Assembly (NCBI GenBank): GCA_900466745.1
Contig: UBNE01000034.1
Location: 62,194 to 126,193 of the forward strand
DNA: 64,000 nucleotides
Reading direction: 5' to 3'
Origin: Hyphomicrobiales bacterium
GTDB lineage: Bacteria > Pseudomonadota > Alphaproteobacteria > Rhizobiales > Beijerinckiaceae
Both the position numbers and the translations under genes were made by a program. The notes under the pieces were generated by a model. It worked only from the letters and a program-made list of their open reading frames with translations. It ran no database searches and was not told where the DNA came from. Below, one piece after another: positions 18,724-28,557 of this stretch. The stretch's first letter is position 1, and every line of letters begins with the position of its first letter.

Positions 18724-19850
18724 TGTCCTTCGACACGCCCGATCCCCCCGCCTATGGCGCGACGCTGACCATCGACCTCGCTGCGCTGGTCTCGAACTGG
18801 CGGCTTCTCGGCCGGCGCGCCGGCACGGAAGCCGGCGCCGTGGTCAAGGCCGACGCCTACGGCATCGGCATCGAGCCGGCGGTGACGGCGCTCGCCAGGG
18901 CCGGCTGCCGCAACTTCTTCGTCGCCCATCTCTCCGAGGGGGTGCGCGCCCGCAAGGTTGCGCCCGAGGCGACGGTCTACATCCTCAACGGCCTGCTGCC
19001 CGGCAGTTGCGGCCTCTATGCCGAGCATGCGCTCTCGCCGGTGCTCGGCTCGCATGAGGAACTGCTGGAATGGGCCTCCTTCCGGCAGACCGGAGCCAAG
19101 GTCAGGCCGGCGGCGCTGCATGTCGACACGGCGATGAACCGGCTCGGACTCTGGCCCGGCGAAGGCCTGAACCTCGCCCGCGAGAAATCGGGCGCGATCG
19201 CCGCCGCCGATATCGGGCTGGTGATGAGCCATTTCGCCTCCTCCGAGGACGAGGCCGACCCGGCCAATGCCCGCCAGATCGCCGCCTTCGCCGAGATCGC
19301 CGCGGCCTTCCCCGGCCTGCCGGCCTCGCTCAAGAACTCGTCCGGCCATTTCCTGAAGGACTGCCCGTCCTACCAGCTCACCCGGCCGGGCTATGCGCTC
19401 TATGGCGGCAACCCGACGCCGGGCAAGCCGAACCCGATGCAGCCCGTCGTCGGGCTGGAGGCGACGATCATCCAGACCCGCGTGGTCGAGGCCGGCACGC
19501 AGGTCGGCTATAACGGGCGCTGGACGGCCGGGAGCCGGCGCAAGCTCGCCACGATCTGCCTCGGCTATGCCGACGGCTATCCGCGCAATGCGAGCTGGAC
19601 CGACACGGCGACGGGCGGCTCGGCGCTGGTCGGCGGCGTGACCTGCCCCTTCGTCGGCTCGGTCTCGATGGACCTGATCATCATCGACGTGACGGAAGCC
19701 CCGGAAGGATCCGCCGTGCGCGGCGCGCCGGTGACGCTGATCGGCGGCCCGCTCGATCTCGAAGCCGTCGGCGCCGGCGCCAGGACGATCGGCTACGAGA
19801 TCCTGACCAGCCTCGGCCGCCGCTACCGGCGGCGATATGTGGGGCTGTAG
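18720..19850 (+). CDS. alr: Alanine racemase
   Basis: A PLP enzyme making D-alanine for peptidoglycan. The 376-residue product has the PLP lysine in VVKADAYGIG (KANAYGHG in most members), MNRLGLWP, the substrate-side segment GYADGYPRNAS, and CPFVGSVSMDLIIIDV. It overlaps the dnaB stop (ATGA), with a second ATG next to the first. Pairing of dnaB with alr is widely conserved in Proteobacteria. Confidence 0.94.
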   Translation: MMSFDTPDPPAYGATLTIDLAALVSNWRLLGRRAGTEAGAVVKADAYGIGIEPAVTALARAGCRNFFVAHLSEGVRARKVAPEATVYILNGLLPGSCGLYAEHALSPVLGSHEELLEWASFRQTGAKVRPAALHVDTAMNRLGLWPGEGLNLAREKSGAIAAADIGLVMSHFASSEDEADPANARQIAAFAEIAAAFPGLPASLKNSSGHFLKDCPSYQLTRPGYALYGGNPTPGKPNPMQPVVGLEATIIQTRVVEAGTQVGYNGRWTAGSRRKLATICLGYADGYPRNASWTDTATGGSALVGGVTCPFVGSVSMDLIIIDVTEAPEGSAVRGAPVTLIGGPLDLEAVGAGARTIGYEILTSLGRRYRRRYVGL

Positions 19851-19870
19851 CCGTTGACGGCGTCGAGCTG

Positions 19871-21271
19871 ATGGCCAAGCGCGGCCCGACCTATCACTGC
19901 CAGGCCTGCGGCGCCGTCTACCACCGCTGGCAGGGCAAGTGCGACGCCTGCGGCACCTGGTCCTCGCTGGTCGAGGATGCGCAGGCCGCGCCCGCCCCCG
20001 GCGGCGGCCGCCCCTCCTCCGGCGGGCGGGCGCGCGGACGCGTCTTCGCGCTGGAGACGCTGAAGGGCGAGACGCAGGACGCGCCGCGTATCGTCTCACG
20101 GATCGGCGAGCTCGACCGCGTCACCGGCGGCGGCTTCGTGCCGGGCTCGGTGCTGCTGATCGGCGGCGATCCCGGCATCGGCAAGTCGACCCTGCTGATG
20201 CAGGCCTGCGCCGCGCTGGCCAAGGCCGGAAGGCGCGTCGTCTATGTCTCGGGCGAGGAATCGACCGGGCAGGTCAGGCTCCGGGCCGAGCGCATGGGGC
20301 TGGCCGAGGCGCCGGTCGACCTCGCCGCCGAAACCAATGTCGAGGACATCGTCGCGACGCTGGGCCAGGGCGAGCGCCCTGCCCTCGTCGTGATCGATTC
20401 GATCCAGACCATGTGGTCGGGCGAGGTCGAGAGCGCGCCCGGCACGGTGACGCAGGTGCGCGGCTCGGCCCAGGCGCTGATCCGCTACGCCAAGACCAGC
20501 GGCGTCTGCCTGATCCTGGTCGGCCATGTCACCAAGGACGGCCAGATCGCCGGGCCGCGCGTGGTCGAGCACATGGTCGATGCCGTGCTGTCCTTCGAAG
20601 GAGAAGGGGCGCATTCCTTCCGGATCCTGCGCGGCCAGAAGAACCGTTTCGGCGCGACCGACGAGATCGGCGTCTTCGAGATGACCGGCAAGGGCCTGTC
20701 GGAGGTGACGAACCCCTCGGCGCTGTTCCTGGCCGGCCGCGACCAGCCGGCCCCGGGCGCGGCGGTCTTCGCCGGGGTCGAGGGCACCCGCCCGGTGCTG
20801 GTCGAGATCCAGGCGCTGGTGGCGCCGACGGCGCTCGGAACGCCGCGGCGCGCCGTCGTCGGCTGGGAGAACAGCCGCCTCGCCATGGTGCTCGCGGTTC
20901 TGGAGACCCATGGCGGCTTGAGGCTCGGCCAGCACGACGTCTATCTCAACGTCGCCGGGGGCCTGCGCGTCAACGAGCCGGCCGCCGATATCGCGGTGGC
21001 GGCGGCGCTCGTCTCCTCGCTGACGGGGGCGATCCTGCCGCAGGAAGCGGTCTATTTCGGCGAGATCGCGCTGTCGGGCGCGATCAGGCCGGTCTCGGTC
21101 GCGGCGGCGCGGCTCAGGGAGGCGGCGAAGCTCGGCTTCGAATCGGCGCTGATGCCCGCCGGCGGCGCGGACCATGGCGACGGCAACGGCCTCAGCCTGC
21201 GCCGTTTCGGCCATGTCACGGAACTCGTTGCCGATATCGCCGCCCGCGCACCGCGCAAGAGTGTGAAATGA
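19871..21271 (+). CDS. radA: DNA repair protein RadA
   Basis: A RecA-like branch-migration ATPase. The 466-residue product has an N-terminal zinc ribbon (CQACGAVYHRWQGKCDACG), Walker A GGDPGIGKST (about 97-106), the RadA-specific KNRFG motif (GQKNRFGATDE), and a Lon-protease-like C-terminal domain. It lies 20 bp after alr, continuing the dnaB-alr-radA group. Confidence 0.95.
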   Translation: MAKRGPTYHCQACGAVYHRWQGKCDACGTWSSLVEDAQAAPAPGGGRPSSGGRARGRVFALETLKGETQDAPRIVSRIGELDRVTGGGFVPGSVLLIGGDPGIGKSTLLMQACAALAKAGRRVVYVSGEESTGQVRLRAERMGLAEAPVDLAAETNVEDIVATLGQGERPALVVIDSIQTMWSGEVESAPGTVTQVRGSAQALIRYAKTSGVCLILVGHVTKDGQIAGPRVVEHMVDAVLSFEGEGAHSFRILRGQKNRFGATDEIGVFEMTGKGLSEVTNPSALFLAGRDQPAPGAAVFAGVEGTRPVLVEIQALVAPTALGTPRRAVVGWENSRLAMVLAVLETHGGLRLGQHDVYLNVAGGLRVNEPAADIAVAAALVSSLTGAILPQEAVYFGEIALSGAIRPVSVAAARLREAAKLGFESALMPAGGADHGDGNGLSLRRFGHVTELVADIAARAPRKSVK

Positions 21272-21378
21272 CCTCCGCGGATGGGTGACGCAAGAGCCCG
21301 GAGCGCGTATAGCAAAGCCGAAACGGTGGTCCGCCTGCGGGCCGCCGCGCCCTGAGTCATCAGCAAAGCGGCCCTCCC

Positions 21379-21996
21379 ATGCCTGTCACCATTCTCGATC
21401 TCGTCGTCATCGGCGTGGTTCTGATCTCGGCTTTGCTGGCGGCGGTCCGCGGCTTCACCCGTGAAGTCCTCGCCATCGTCTCCTGGATCGCCGCGGCGGC
21501 GGTGGCCTGGGTGTTCCACCCGCAGCTCGTGCCCTTCGTAAAGCAATACATTCCGGCGAGCTCGGCGCAGGACACGATCGCGCTCGTGGCCTCGATCGCG
21601 GCGCTGTTCCTCGGCACGCTGATCGTGGTCTCGCTGATCACGGCCCGGATCTCCGATTTCGTGCTCGATTCGCGCATCGGCGCGCTCGACCGCACGCTCG
21701 GCTTCGTCTTCGGCGCGGCGCGCGGGCTGCTGCTCGCGGTGATCGGCTACCTCTTCTTCGCGGCGCTGGTCGGCAACGAGAAGATGCCGGTCTGGGCGAA
21801 GGACGCCAAGGCCAAGCCGATGCTCGAGGAGACCGGCCGCTCGCTGATCGCCCTGCTGCCGCAGGACGTGAACGCCGATTTCATCAAGAACCTGCTGAAG
21901 AAGCCGGTCGCCGAGACCGCGCCGGAGGCCCCGGCCGAGGAGCCGCGCACGCCCGCGCCGGCGGCGCCGGTTGCGCCTGCCCCGACCCGACCCTAA
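21379..21996 (+). CDS. cvpA: CvpA family membrane protein
   Basis: This 205-residue protein has four predicted helices in the first 135 residues, including LDLVVIGVVLISALLAAVRGFTREVL, the CvpA signature start. A Pro/Ala/Glu tail follows. CvpA affects colicin V export and envelope homeostasis in enterobacteria; its exact role is unresolved. The pairing with purF downstream is conserved from E. coli to rhizobia and supports the call. Confidence 0.9.
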   Translation: MPVTILDLVVIGVVLISALLAAVRGFTREVLAIVSWIAAAAVAWVFHPQLVPFVKQYIPASSAQDTIALVASIAALFLGTLIVVSLITARISDFVLDSRIGALDRTLGFVFGAARGLLLAVIGYLFFAALVGNEKMPVWAKDAKAKPMLEETGRSLIALLPQDVNADFIKNLLKKPVAETAPEAPAEEPRTPAPAAPVAPAPTRP

Positions 21997-22041
21997 TTAG
22001 CGCGTAGAAAGTCCGCTCAAGCCCGCCGCGTGGAGCTCGCC

Positions 22042-23514
22042 ATGATCTCGCAGACCGAGACGGAGACCGCCTTCGACCCCGACGCCGACCGGCTGCGGGA
22101 GGAATGCGGCGTCTTCGGCATCTATGGCCATGCCGATGCCGCGGCGCTGACGGCGCTGGGCCTGCATGCGCTGCAGCATCGCGGCCAGGAGGCGACGGGC
22201 ATCGTCTCCTTCGACGGCAAGCGCTTCCATTCGGAGCGCCGGCTCGGCCTGGTCGGCGACGCCTTCTCGGAGGCCGGCGTCATCGAGAAGCTCAAGGGGC
22301 GGCAGGCGATCGGCCATGTCCGCTACTCGACCACCGGCGAGACGATCCTGCGCAACGTCCAGCCGCTCTTCGCCGAGCTGCATGGCGGCGGCTTCGCCGT
22401 GGCGCATAACGGCAACCTCACCAACGGGCTGACGCTGCGCCGCAACCTGGTGCGCGACGGCGCGATCTACCAGTCGACCTCCGATACCGAGGTGCTGCTG
22501 CATCTGGTGGCGCGCAGCCGCAAATCCCAGTTCGTCGACCGGCTGATCGAGGCGATCCGCCAGATCGAGGGCGCCTATGCCTTCGTCGGCATGACCAACA
22601 AGAAGCTGATCGGCGTGCGCGACCCGCTCGGCATCCGCCCGCTGGTGCTGGGCGAGCTCGACGGCTGCCCGATCCTCGCCTCCGAGACCTGCGCGCTCGA
22701 CATCATCGGCGCCAAGTTCGTCCGCGAGATCGAGAACGGCGAGGTCGTGATCATCTCCGACAGCGGCATCGAGAGCCACAAGCCCTTCCCGCCGGCGGCG
22801 GAACGGCCCTGCATCTTCGAGTACATTTATTTCGCCCGGCCGGATTCCATCGTGAAAGGCCGCAGCATCTACGAGCGCCGCAAGGCGATGGGCGCGGTGC
22901 TCGCCCAGGAAGCGCCGACCGACGCGGACGTCGTCGTGCCGGTGCCGGATTCCGGCGTGCCGGCCGCGCTCGGCTACGCCCAGGCGAGCGGCATCCCCTA
23001 CGAGCTCGGCATCATCCGCAACCACTATGTCGGGCGCACCTTCATCGAGCCGACGCAGAAGGTCCGCGAGCTCGGCGTCAAGCTGAAGCATTCGGCCAAC
23101 CGCTCGGTGGTCGAGGGCAAGCGCATCGTGCTGGTCGACGATTCGATCGTGCGCGGCACGACCTCCTTCAAGATCGTGAAGATGATGCGCGAGGCCGGAG
23201 CGCGGGAGGTGCATTTCCGCATTTCCTCGCCGCCGATCACCCATCCCGACTATTACGGCATCGACACGCCCGATCGCGAGAAGCTGCTCGCCGCGACGCA
23301 TTCGCTCGAGGAGATGCGCCAGTTCGTCGGCGCCGATTCGCTGGCCTTCATCTCGGTCGACGGGCTCTACCGGGCCATGGGCCATGAGCGGCGCGATCCG
23401 CAGAGGCCGCAATTCACCGACCACTGCTTCACCGGCGACTATCCGACCTCGCTGACCGACGTGATCGGCGAGAGCGCCAAGCAGCAGATCTCCCTGCTGG
23501 CCGAAGCCGGCTGA
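22042..23514 (+). CDS. purF: Amidophosphoribosyltransferase PurF
   Basis: Commits PRPP to purine synthesis using glutamine. The 490-residue product has a short propeptide ending REE before the nucleophile Cys22 (CGVFGIYG), the glutaminase motifs HRGQEATG and GHVRYSTTGE, and the PRPP loop VDDSIVRGTT. CDIIGAKFVREIE and late cysteines suggest the class that may hold an Fe-S cluster, though I cannot prove it. The ATG at 22042 has GGAG 6 bases upstream; the GTG at 22030 is less likely. Confidence 0.95.
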   Translation: MISQTETETAFDPDADRLREECGVFGIYGHADAAALTALGLHALQHRGQEATGIVSFDGKRFHSERRLGLVGDAFSEAGVIEKLKGRQAIGHVRYSTTGETILRNVQPLFAELHGGGFAVAHNGNLTNGLTLRRNLVRDGAIYQSTSDTEVLLHLVARSRKSQFVDRLIEAIRQIEGAYAFVGMTNKKLIGVRDPLGIRPLVLGELDGCPILASETCALDIIGAKFVREIENGEVVIISDSGIESHKPFPPAAERPCIFEYIYFARPDSIVKGRSIYERRKAMGAVLAQEAPTDADVVVPVPDSGVPAALGYAQASGIPYELGIIRNHYVGRTFIEPTQKVRELGVKLKHSANRSVVEGKRIVLVDDSIVRGTTSFKIVKMMREAGAREVHFRISSPPITHPDYYGIDTPDREKLLAATHSLEEMRQFVGADSLAFISVDGLYRAMGHERRDPQRPQFTDHCFTGDYPTSLTDVIGESAKQQISLLAEAG

Positions 23515-23533
23515 AGCTTTTCCACCCTCAACC

Positions 23534-23645
23534 GTCATCCCGGGCGCAGCGAAGCGAAGATCCGGAATCCATGCCTGAACCTTTGCTGGAAGCGCTCCGG
23601 CATGGACCTCGGATCGGCGCCGCCGCGCGGCTCGTCCGGGATGAC
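23534..23645. repeat. Palindromic repeat, GTCATCCCGG family, copy 1
   Basis: Outer arms GTCATCCCGG and CCGGGATGAC are 92 bases apart. Inner arms TCCATGCC and GGCATGGA form a nested hairpin. It sits between purF and the SDR gene. Related copies are at 26313, 33722 and 40773. Confidence 0.85.
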
Positions 23646-23677
23646 GAGCGCTTGATGAGACCGGGGCCGCGTCCGTC

Positions 23678-24418
23678 ATGACCAAACCACTCCAGGATCG
23701 CATCGCGCTCGTCACCGGCGCCTCGCGCGGCATCGGCCGCGCCGCGGCGCTGGCCTTCGCGGCCGCCGGCGCCCATGTCGTGGCGCTCGCCCGCACCAAG
23801 GGCGCGCTCGAGGAGCTGGACGACGAGATCCAGGCGCTCGGCGGCAGCGCGACGCTGGTCCCGCTCGACCTCTCCGATGCCGGCGGGCTGGAGAAGCTCG
23901 GCCCGGCCCTGCTGGAGCGCTGGGGCCGGCTCGACATCCTGCTCGCCAATGCCGGCGTGCTTGGCCCGCTGACGCCGCTCGGCCACGCCACCGAGAAGGA
24001 ATGGGCGAAAACGCTGGACATCAACGTCACCGCGAACTGGCGGCTGATCAAGACGCTCGACCCGGCGCTTCGCGCCTCCGATGCCGGGCGCGTCATCCTG
24101 CTCTCCTCGGGCGCGGCCCATAAATGCACGGCCTATTGGGGGCCGTATTCGATCTCCAAGGCGGCGGTGGAAGCCCTCGGCCGGACCTATGCGGCCGAGA
24201 CGGCGACGACGCCGGTCAAGGTCATGCTGGTCAATCCGGGGCCGCTGCGCACCAAGATGCGCGCCGAGGCGATGCCGGGCGAGGACCCGCTGACGCTGAA
24301 GACGCCGGAGGAGCTGGCGCCGCATCTGGTCCGGCTGGCCTCGCCCGGCTGGACCGAGAGCGGCCGGATCTTCGACTTCCCGCAGGGCAAGGTGCTGACG
24401 CCGCAGAAGCCGGCCTGA
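23678..24418 (+). CDS. SDR family oxidoreductase
   Basis: This 246-residue short-chain dehydrogenase has TGASRGIG (about 14-21), NAG at LLANAGVLG, and the catalytic YSISK (Tyr and Lys) preceded by SSGAAH. The substrate is not evident. A C-terminal FDFPQGKVLTPQKPA tail is seen in the SDR that follows purF in many rhizobia, so orthology is likely though the role is unknown. A 163-bp gap holding a palindromic repeat separates it from purF. Confidence 0.85.
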   Translation: MTKPLQDRIALVTGASRGIGRAAALAFAAAGAHVVALARTKGALEELDDEIQALGGSATLVPLDLSDAGGLEKLGPALLERWGRLDILLANAGVLGPLTPLGHATEKEWAKTLDINVTANWRLIKTLDPALRASDAGRVILLSSGAAHKCTAYWGPYSISKAAVEALGRTYAAETATTPVKVMLVNPGPLRTKMRAEAMPGEDPLTLKTPEELAPHLVRLASPGWTESGRIFDFPQGKVLTPQKPA

Positions 24419-24449
24419 GCCGCCGGCGGCGGCCTCGGCCGGCGGGCTC

Positions 24450-24875
24450 TCAGCCCAGCGACGCGCGCGCGAGCCGGATCAGGTCGGGGATGGTCAGGTT
24501 CGGCAGCGCCGCCATCTCCTCCAGGCTGAACCAGCGGATCTCGTCATGCTCCTCGACGAGGTTGACCGCATTGCCGCCCTCCCAGTCGCTGACGACGTAG
24601 ATGTGGTGGAGGGCCGCGCCGTTGCGCTCCGGGAAGCGCTCGGCCTCCGACAGCACCAGCTCGTAGCGGGTCGGCGTCAGCCCGACCTCCTCGCGGCATT
24701 CGCGGATCAGCGCCTGGTCGAGCACCTCGCCCGGCTCGACATGGCCGCCGATGGCGTCCCAATGGCCGGGCCAGGCACGCTTCCAGACGGCGCGCAGGCC
24801 GAGCAGCACCTTCCGGTCCCGGTCGACGAAGAGCGCGCTCACCGTCTCGGGCATCGGCCGCTTCGCCCGGGTCAC
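24450..24875 (-). CDS. Nudix hydrolase
   Basis: The Nudix box is complete: GHVEPGE-x7-RECREEVGL (about residues 44-66), matching G-x5-E-x7-REUXEEXGU in a 141-residue protein. It should hydrolyse a nucleoside diphosphate linked to some group; the substrate is not predictable. The N-terminal LGLRAVWKRAWPGHWDAIGGHVE resembles MutT/NUDT-like proteins of broad specificity. The start is GTG at 24875, or ATG at 24854. It lies 19 bp downstream of der and probably shares its transcript. Confidence 0.87.
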   Translation of the reverse strand: MTRAKRPMPETVSALFVDRDRKVLLGLRAVWKRAWPGHWDAIGGHVEPGEVLDQALIRECREEVGLTPTRYELVLSEAERFPERNGAALHHIYVVSDWEGGNAVNLVEEHDEIRWFSLEEMAALPNLTIPDLIRLARASLG

Positions 24876-24894
24876 GCGGCGTCCGACCGGCGCA

Positions 24895-26292
24895 TCACCC
24901 CTTGCGCTCCTTGTCGTAGGGGTTGTGCCCGCCGCGGCGATGCAGGCGGATCGGCGTGCCCGGCAGGTCGAAGCCCTCCCGCAGGTTGTTCACCAGATAG
25001 CGGATATAGGACACCGGCAGGTGCTCGAGCTGGTTGCCGAACAGGGCGAAGGTCGGGGGGCGGGACTTGGCCTGCGTCATGTAGCGGATCTTGATCCGCC
25101 GCCCGGCCACCGCCGGCGGCGGGTGGGCCGAGAGCACGCCCTCGAGCCAGCGGTTGATCCGCGCCGTGGAGACGCGGCGGTTCCAGACGTCATAGGCCTG
25201 GAACACCGCCTGCATCAGCCGGTCGATGCCCTCGCCGGCGAGGCCCGAGAGCGGCACGATCGGCACGCCGCGCACCTGCGCCAGCAGGTGGTTCGCCTTC
25301 TCCTTCAGCTCGGCGAGCAGGCCCTGCTTGTCGGCGACGAGATCCCATTTGTTGAGGCCGATGACGACGGCCCGGCCCTCGCGCTCGGTCAGGTCGACCA
25401 GCGTCAGGTCCTGCTTCTCGAAGGGGATGGTGGCGTCGAGCAGCACGACCACGACCTCGGCGAAGCGGATGGCGCGCAGGGAATCCGCGACGGAGAGCTT
25501 CTCCAGCTTCTCCTCGATGCGGGCGCGCTTGCGCATGCCGGCGGTGTCGAACAGCTTGACCTTGCGGCCGCGCCACTCCCAGTCGACCGAGATGGTGTCG
25601 CGGGTGATGCCGGCCTCGGGGCCGGTCAGCATCCGCTCCTCGCCGATCATGCGGTTGACCAGGGTCGACTTGCCGGCATTGGGCCGGCCGATGATGGTGA
25701 CGCGCAGCGGCCGGTTCGGATCGAGACCCTCCACGCCGTCATCGCCCGCGACCTCGTCCCAGCCCGCCCCGCTCTCTTCCGCGTCTTCCTCGGGCTCGTC
25801 GTCGATGAAGGGCGCGAGCGCCTCCAGCAGATCCGAAGTGCCCTCGCCATGCTCGGCCGAGAACGGGACGGGATCGCCGAGCCCGAGCGCATAGGCGTCG
25901 ATGATGCCGTCGGCGCCCTTCTTCCCCTCCGCCTTGTTGGCGAGCAGGATCACCGGCTTGCCGGAGCGGCGCACCAGATCGGCGAAGGGCTGGTCCATCG
26001 GCGTCAGGCCGAGACGGGCATCGATCATGAACAGGATGATGTCGGCCTGGGCGATCGCCGTCTCGGTCTGGGCGCGCATGCGGCCGGCGAGCGAATCGCG
26101 GTCCGCCTCCTCGAGGCCGGCCGTGTCAATGACCTTGAAGCGCAGATGGCCGAGCGTGGCGTCGCCCTCGCGGCGGTCGCGGGTGACGCCCGGCCGGTCG
26201 TCGACCAGCGCGAGCTTCCGGCCGACGAGCCGGTTGAACAGCGTCGACTTGCCGACATTGGGGCGGCCGATGAGGGCGACGATGGCAGTCAT
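24895..26292 (-). CDS. der: Ribosome assembly GTPase Der (EngA)
   Basis: A tandem GTPase essential for 50S assembly. The 465-residue product has two complete G domains. The first has GRPNVGKST (9-17) and DTAGLEE; the second has [20 protein letters not shown] and NKWD. A C-terminal KH-like domain ends [11 protein letters not shown] Glu/Asp-rich linker ([12 protein letters not shown]) separates the G domains. A palindromic repeat lies just upstream. Confidence 0.95.
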   Translation of the reverse strand: MTAIVALIGRPNVGKSTLFNRLVGRKLALVDDRPGVTRDRREGDATLGHLRFKVIDTAGLEEADRDSLAGRMRAQTETAIAQADIILFMIDARLGLTPMDQPFADLVRRSGKPVILLANKAEGKKGADGIIDAYALGLGDPVPFSAEHGEGTSDLLEALAPFIDDEPEEDAEESGAGWDEVAGDDGVEGLDPNRPLRVTIIGRPNAGKSTLVNRMIGEERMLTGPEAGITRDTISVDWEWRGRKVKLFDTAGMRKRARIEEKLEKLSVADSLRAIRFAEVVVVLLDATIPFEKQDLTLVDLTEREGRAVVIGLNKWDLVADKQGLLAELKEKANHLLAQVRGVPIVPLSGLAGEGIDRLMQAVFQAYDVWNRRVSTARINRWLEGVLSAHPPPAVAGRRIKIRYMTQAKSRPPTFALFGNQLEHLPVSYIRYLVNNLREGFDLPGTPIRLHRRGGHNPYDKERKG

Positions 26293-26312
26293 CAGTTTTC
26301 ACGTCTTCCGTC

Positions 26313-26416
26313 GTCATCCCGGCCAAGCGGAGCGCGGAGCCGGGATCCATGCCTGAACGTCATCCGGAAAGGCTCAGGCATGGATCCCGGGTCTCCCTTC
26401 GGTCACCCGGGATGAC
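26313..26416. repeat. Palindromic repeat, GTCATCCCGG family, copy 2
   Basis: Outer arms are GTCATCCCGG (26313-26322) and CCGGGATGAC (26407-26416). A perfect 17-bp inner pair lies at 26340-26356 and 26374-26390, reading CCGGGATCCATGCCTGA and its complement. It lies between the TPR gene and der. Confidence 0.9.
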
Positions 26417-26437
26417 GCGCGATGATAGGAGATTTTT

Positions 26438-27100
26438 CTAGTTCTGCACCGTCACCGGCCCGCCACGGACCAGCGCGAGATAGAGGTCGGCCCGCTGGCG
26501 CTCGGCCTGCGGCGTCGCCGGATCGGTGACGATGGCGTCGAACCAGCGGCCGGCATCCTCGAACAGATTGTGCTTCAGCGCCGAGACGCCGAGGAATTCG
26601 CGGGCCGAATGGCGCCAGACGCCGGTGGGCGTCGCCAGCGGCTCCAGCGCCTGCTTGATCTCGGCATAGGGAACCAGATCGACGCGCAGGATGCCGGCGC
26701 GCAGGCGGGCGAGATCGCGATAGCTCTGGTCGAGCGAAGCGTCGCCGGCGAGCGCGTCGAAAGCCGCGGCGCCCGCGGCCGGGTCGCCCTTGCCGGTCTC
26801 GGCGGCGAGGCGGAAGCGGGCGATCTCGCGATAGCCCGCCGGGGCGCCGGCGGCGAGCTCCTTGAGGATCGCCTCGGCCTGGCCGCTGTCGCCGTCGCGC
26901 GAGGATTTCAGCGCCGCTTCGAGACGCGCGCCGACCTCGGCCGCCGCCTGGTTGCGCTGGTGCTGCCAGAACTGCCAGCCGGCCACGCCGACGACGGCGA
27001 TCACGGCCAGAGCCGTGATCAGCCAGCCATATTTCTTCCAGAGCTGCGCCGCCTTGTCCCGGCGGACCTCTTCATCGATCTCGCGAAAAATATCGGCCAT
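26438..27100 (-). CDS. Membrane-anchored TPR protein (YfgM/TPR_21-like)
   Basis: This 220-residue protein starts MADIFREIDEEVRRDKAAQLWKKYGWLI. One helix (about 24-43) is followed by a periplasmic helical repeat domain. The DEEVRRDK..LWKKYG start and topology match the TPR_21 family that includes YfgM, an ancillary SecYEG factor in E. coli. As in other Alphaproteobacteria it lies just upstream of der. The usual BamB-like gene between them is absent. The ATG at 27100 is used; the frame before it is unlike the family. Confidence 0.82.
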   Translation of the reverse strand: MADIFREIDEEVRRDKAAQLWKKYGWLITALAVIAVVGVAGWQFWQHQRNQAAAEVGARLEAALKSSRDGDSGQAEAILKELAAGAPAGYREIARFRLAAETGKGDPAAGAAAFDALAGDASLDQSYRDLARLRAGILRVDLVPYAEIKQALEPLATPTGVWRHSAREFLGVSALKHNLFEDAGRWFDAIVTDPATPQAERQRADLYLALVRGGPVTVQN

Positions 27101-27242
27101 TTGACTGTCAAAATCCCTGTTGGGAGCCCGGTAGCATTTTCGCACCGGGAATGCGAGCCGGAACAGGTCCGATCGCCCATCCCCGTCGTCGCGAGGACCG
27201 GCAGCGGCCAAGCCATCCCGCGCGCCCCGCTTCCTCGATTTT

Positions 27243-27288
27243 GCATCGGCTCTTCCCGAAAACCGCGTTCCACTTTTCGGGCCGATGC
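27243..27288. repeat. Palindromic repeat, CCGAAAA/TTTTCGG type
   Basis: GCATCGGC at one end pairs with GCCGATGC at the other. Inside, CCCGAAAA faces TTTTCGGG. It abuts the queA stop codon and could serve as its transcript 3' hairpin. It is related to the element at 14451-14500. Confidence 0.7.
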
Positions 27289-27289
27289 G

Positions 27290-28402
27290 CTAGGCGCGCG
27301 ATGGCGGAAGCGGCGGCGCGGCCGCCCGGAACAACAGGCTGCCGTCGCCGTAGGAATAAAAGCGATAATTCGCTGCGATCGCATGGGCATAGGCCCGTTT
27401 CATCATGTCGAGTCCGCAGAAGGCGGAGACCAGCATGAACAATGTCGAGCGCGGCAGGTGGAAATTGGTCATCAGCAGGTCGACGGCGCGGAAGCGATAA
27501 CCCGGCGTGATGAAGATCGCCGTGTCGCCCGCGAAGGGCTTCACGGTCCCGTCCGCGTCAGTCGCGCTTTCGAGCAGGCGCAGCGAGGTCGTGCCGGCGG
27601 CGACGATGCGTCCGCCCCGCGCCTTCACCGCGTTGAGCTCGGCGGCGGTCTCGGCCGAGACGGTGCCCCATTCGGCATGCATGCGATGCGCGTCGGTGTC
27701 CTGCGCCTTCACCGGCAGGAAGGTGCCGGCGCCGACATGCAGCGTGACGAAGTGGCGCGAGACGCCGCGCGCCTCCAGCGCCGCGAACAGCTCCGGCGTG
27801 AAATGCAGGCCGGCGGTGGGCGCGGCGACGGCGCCCTCATGCCGGGCATAGGCGGTCTGGTAGTCGGTGGCGTCGGCGCCGTCGGCCGGGCGCTTGCCGG
27901 CGATATAGGGCGGCAGCGGCAATTCGCCGAGCCGGGCGATCGCCTCGTCGAGATAGGCGCTGGTCAGACTGAAGCGCAATTCGACCTCGCCGCCCTCGCT
28001 CTTGCCGACGATTTCGGCCTGGAGGCGGCCGAGCTCGCAGGCATTGCTGGCGCCTTCCGCGTCGAACACGACCGTCTCGCCCAGGTTGAGCTTCTTGGCC
28101 GGACGGGCGAAGGCGCGCCAGCGATCGTCGCTCTCGCGCTTGTGCAACATGATCTCCACGCGGGCCGAATCCGCGCCGCGATAGCGCCGGCCGCGCAGGC
28201 GGGACGGAATGACCCGCGTGTCGTTGAGGACGAGCGCGTCGCCCGGCTGCAACAGCGCGGGCAGGTCGCGGATTCCCCTATCCGCGAAGGGCTCGGGAGC
28301 GTCCGGACGCACCACGAGCAGGCGTGCCGCATCGCGCGGGCTCGCCGGCCTCAGCGCGATGCGCTCCTCGGGCAGGTCGAAATCGAAGAGATCGACATTC
28401 AT
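27290..28402 (-). CDS. queA: tRNA preQ1(34) S-adenosylmethionine ribosyltransferase-isomerase QueA
   Basis: Transfers ribose from SAM to preQ1 at tRNA position 34 to make epoxyqueuosine. The 370-residue product begins [30 protein letters not shown] and has [22 protein letters not shown] and [19 protein letters not shown], all family signatures. The partner tgt is not next to it here. It lies downstream of the two cyclophilins in the same direction, after a repeat-filled gap. Confidence 0.95.
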   Translation of the reverse strand: MNVDLFDFDLPEERIALRPASPRDAARLLVVRPDAPEPFADRGIRDLPALLQPGDALVLNDTRVIPSRLRGRRYRGADSARVEIMLHKRESDDRWRAFARPAKKLNLGETVVFDAEGASNACELGRLQAEIVGKSEGGEVELRFSLTSAYLDEAIARLGELPLPPYIAGKRPADGADATDYQTAYARHEGAVAAPTAGLHFTPELFAALEARGVSRHFVTLHVGAGTFLPVKAQDTDAHRMHAEWGTVSAETAAELNAVKARGGRIVAAGTTSLRLLESATDADGTVKPFAGDTAIFITPGYRFRAVDLLMTNFHLPRSTLFMLVSAFCGLDMMKRAYAHAIAANYRFYSYGDGSLLFRAAAPPLPPSRA

Positions 28403-28429
28403 GGCGAGTGTGTCTCTTCCAAAAGCAGC

Positions 28430-28541
28430 GAGCCCTCATCCTGAGGAACGAGCAGCGCTCATGTCTCGAAGGATGCTCCAGGTCTCACCGGAACCATCCT
28501 TCGAGACGCCGCGCAAGCGCGGTTCCTCAGGACGAGGGCTC
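28430..28541. repeat. Palindromic repeat, CCTCATCCTGAGGA type
   Basis: Outer arms of about 20 bp (28430-28449 and 28522-28541) differ at one position. Inner arms TCTCGAAGGATG and CATCCTTCGAGA form a nested hairpin. It fills the gap between the cyclophilin and queA. Similar elements are familiar from rhizobial genomes. Confidence 0.85.
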
Positions 28542-28557
28542 GCCCAATGTCGAAATC

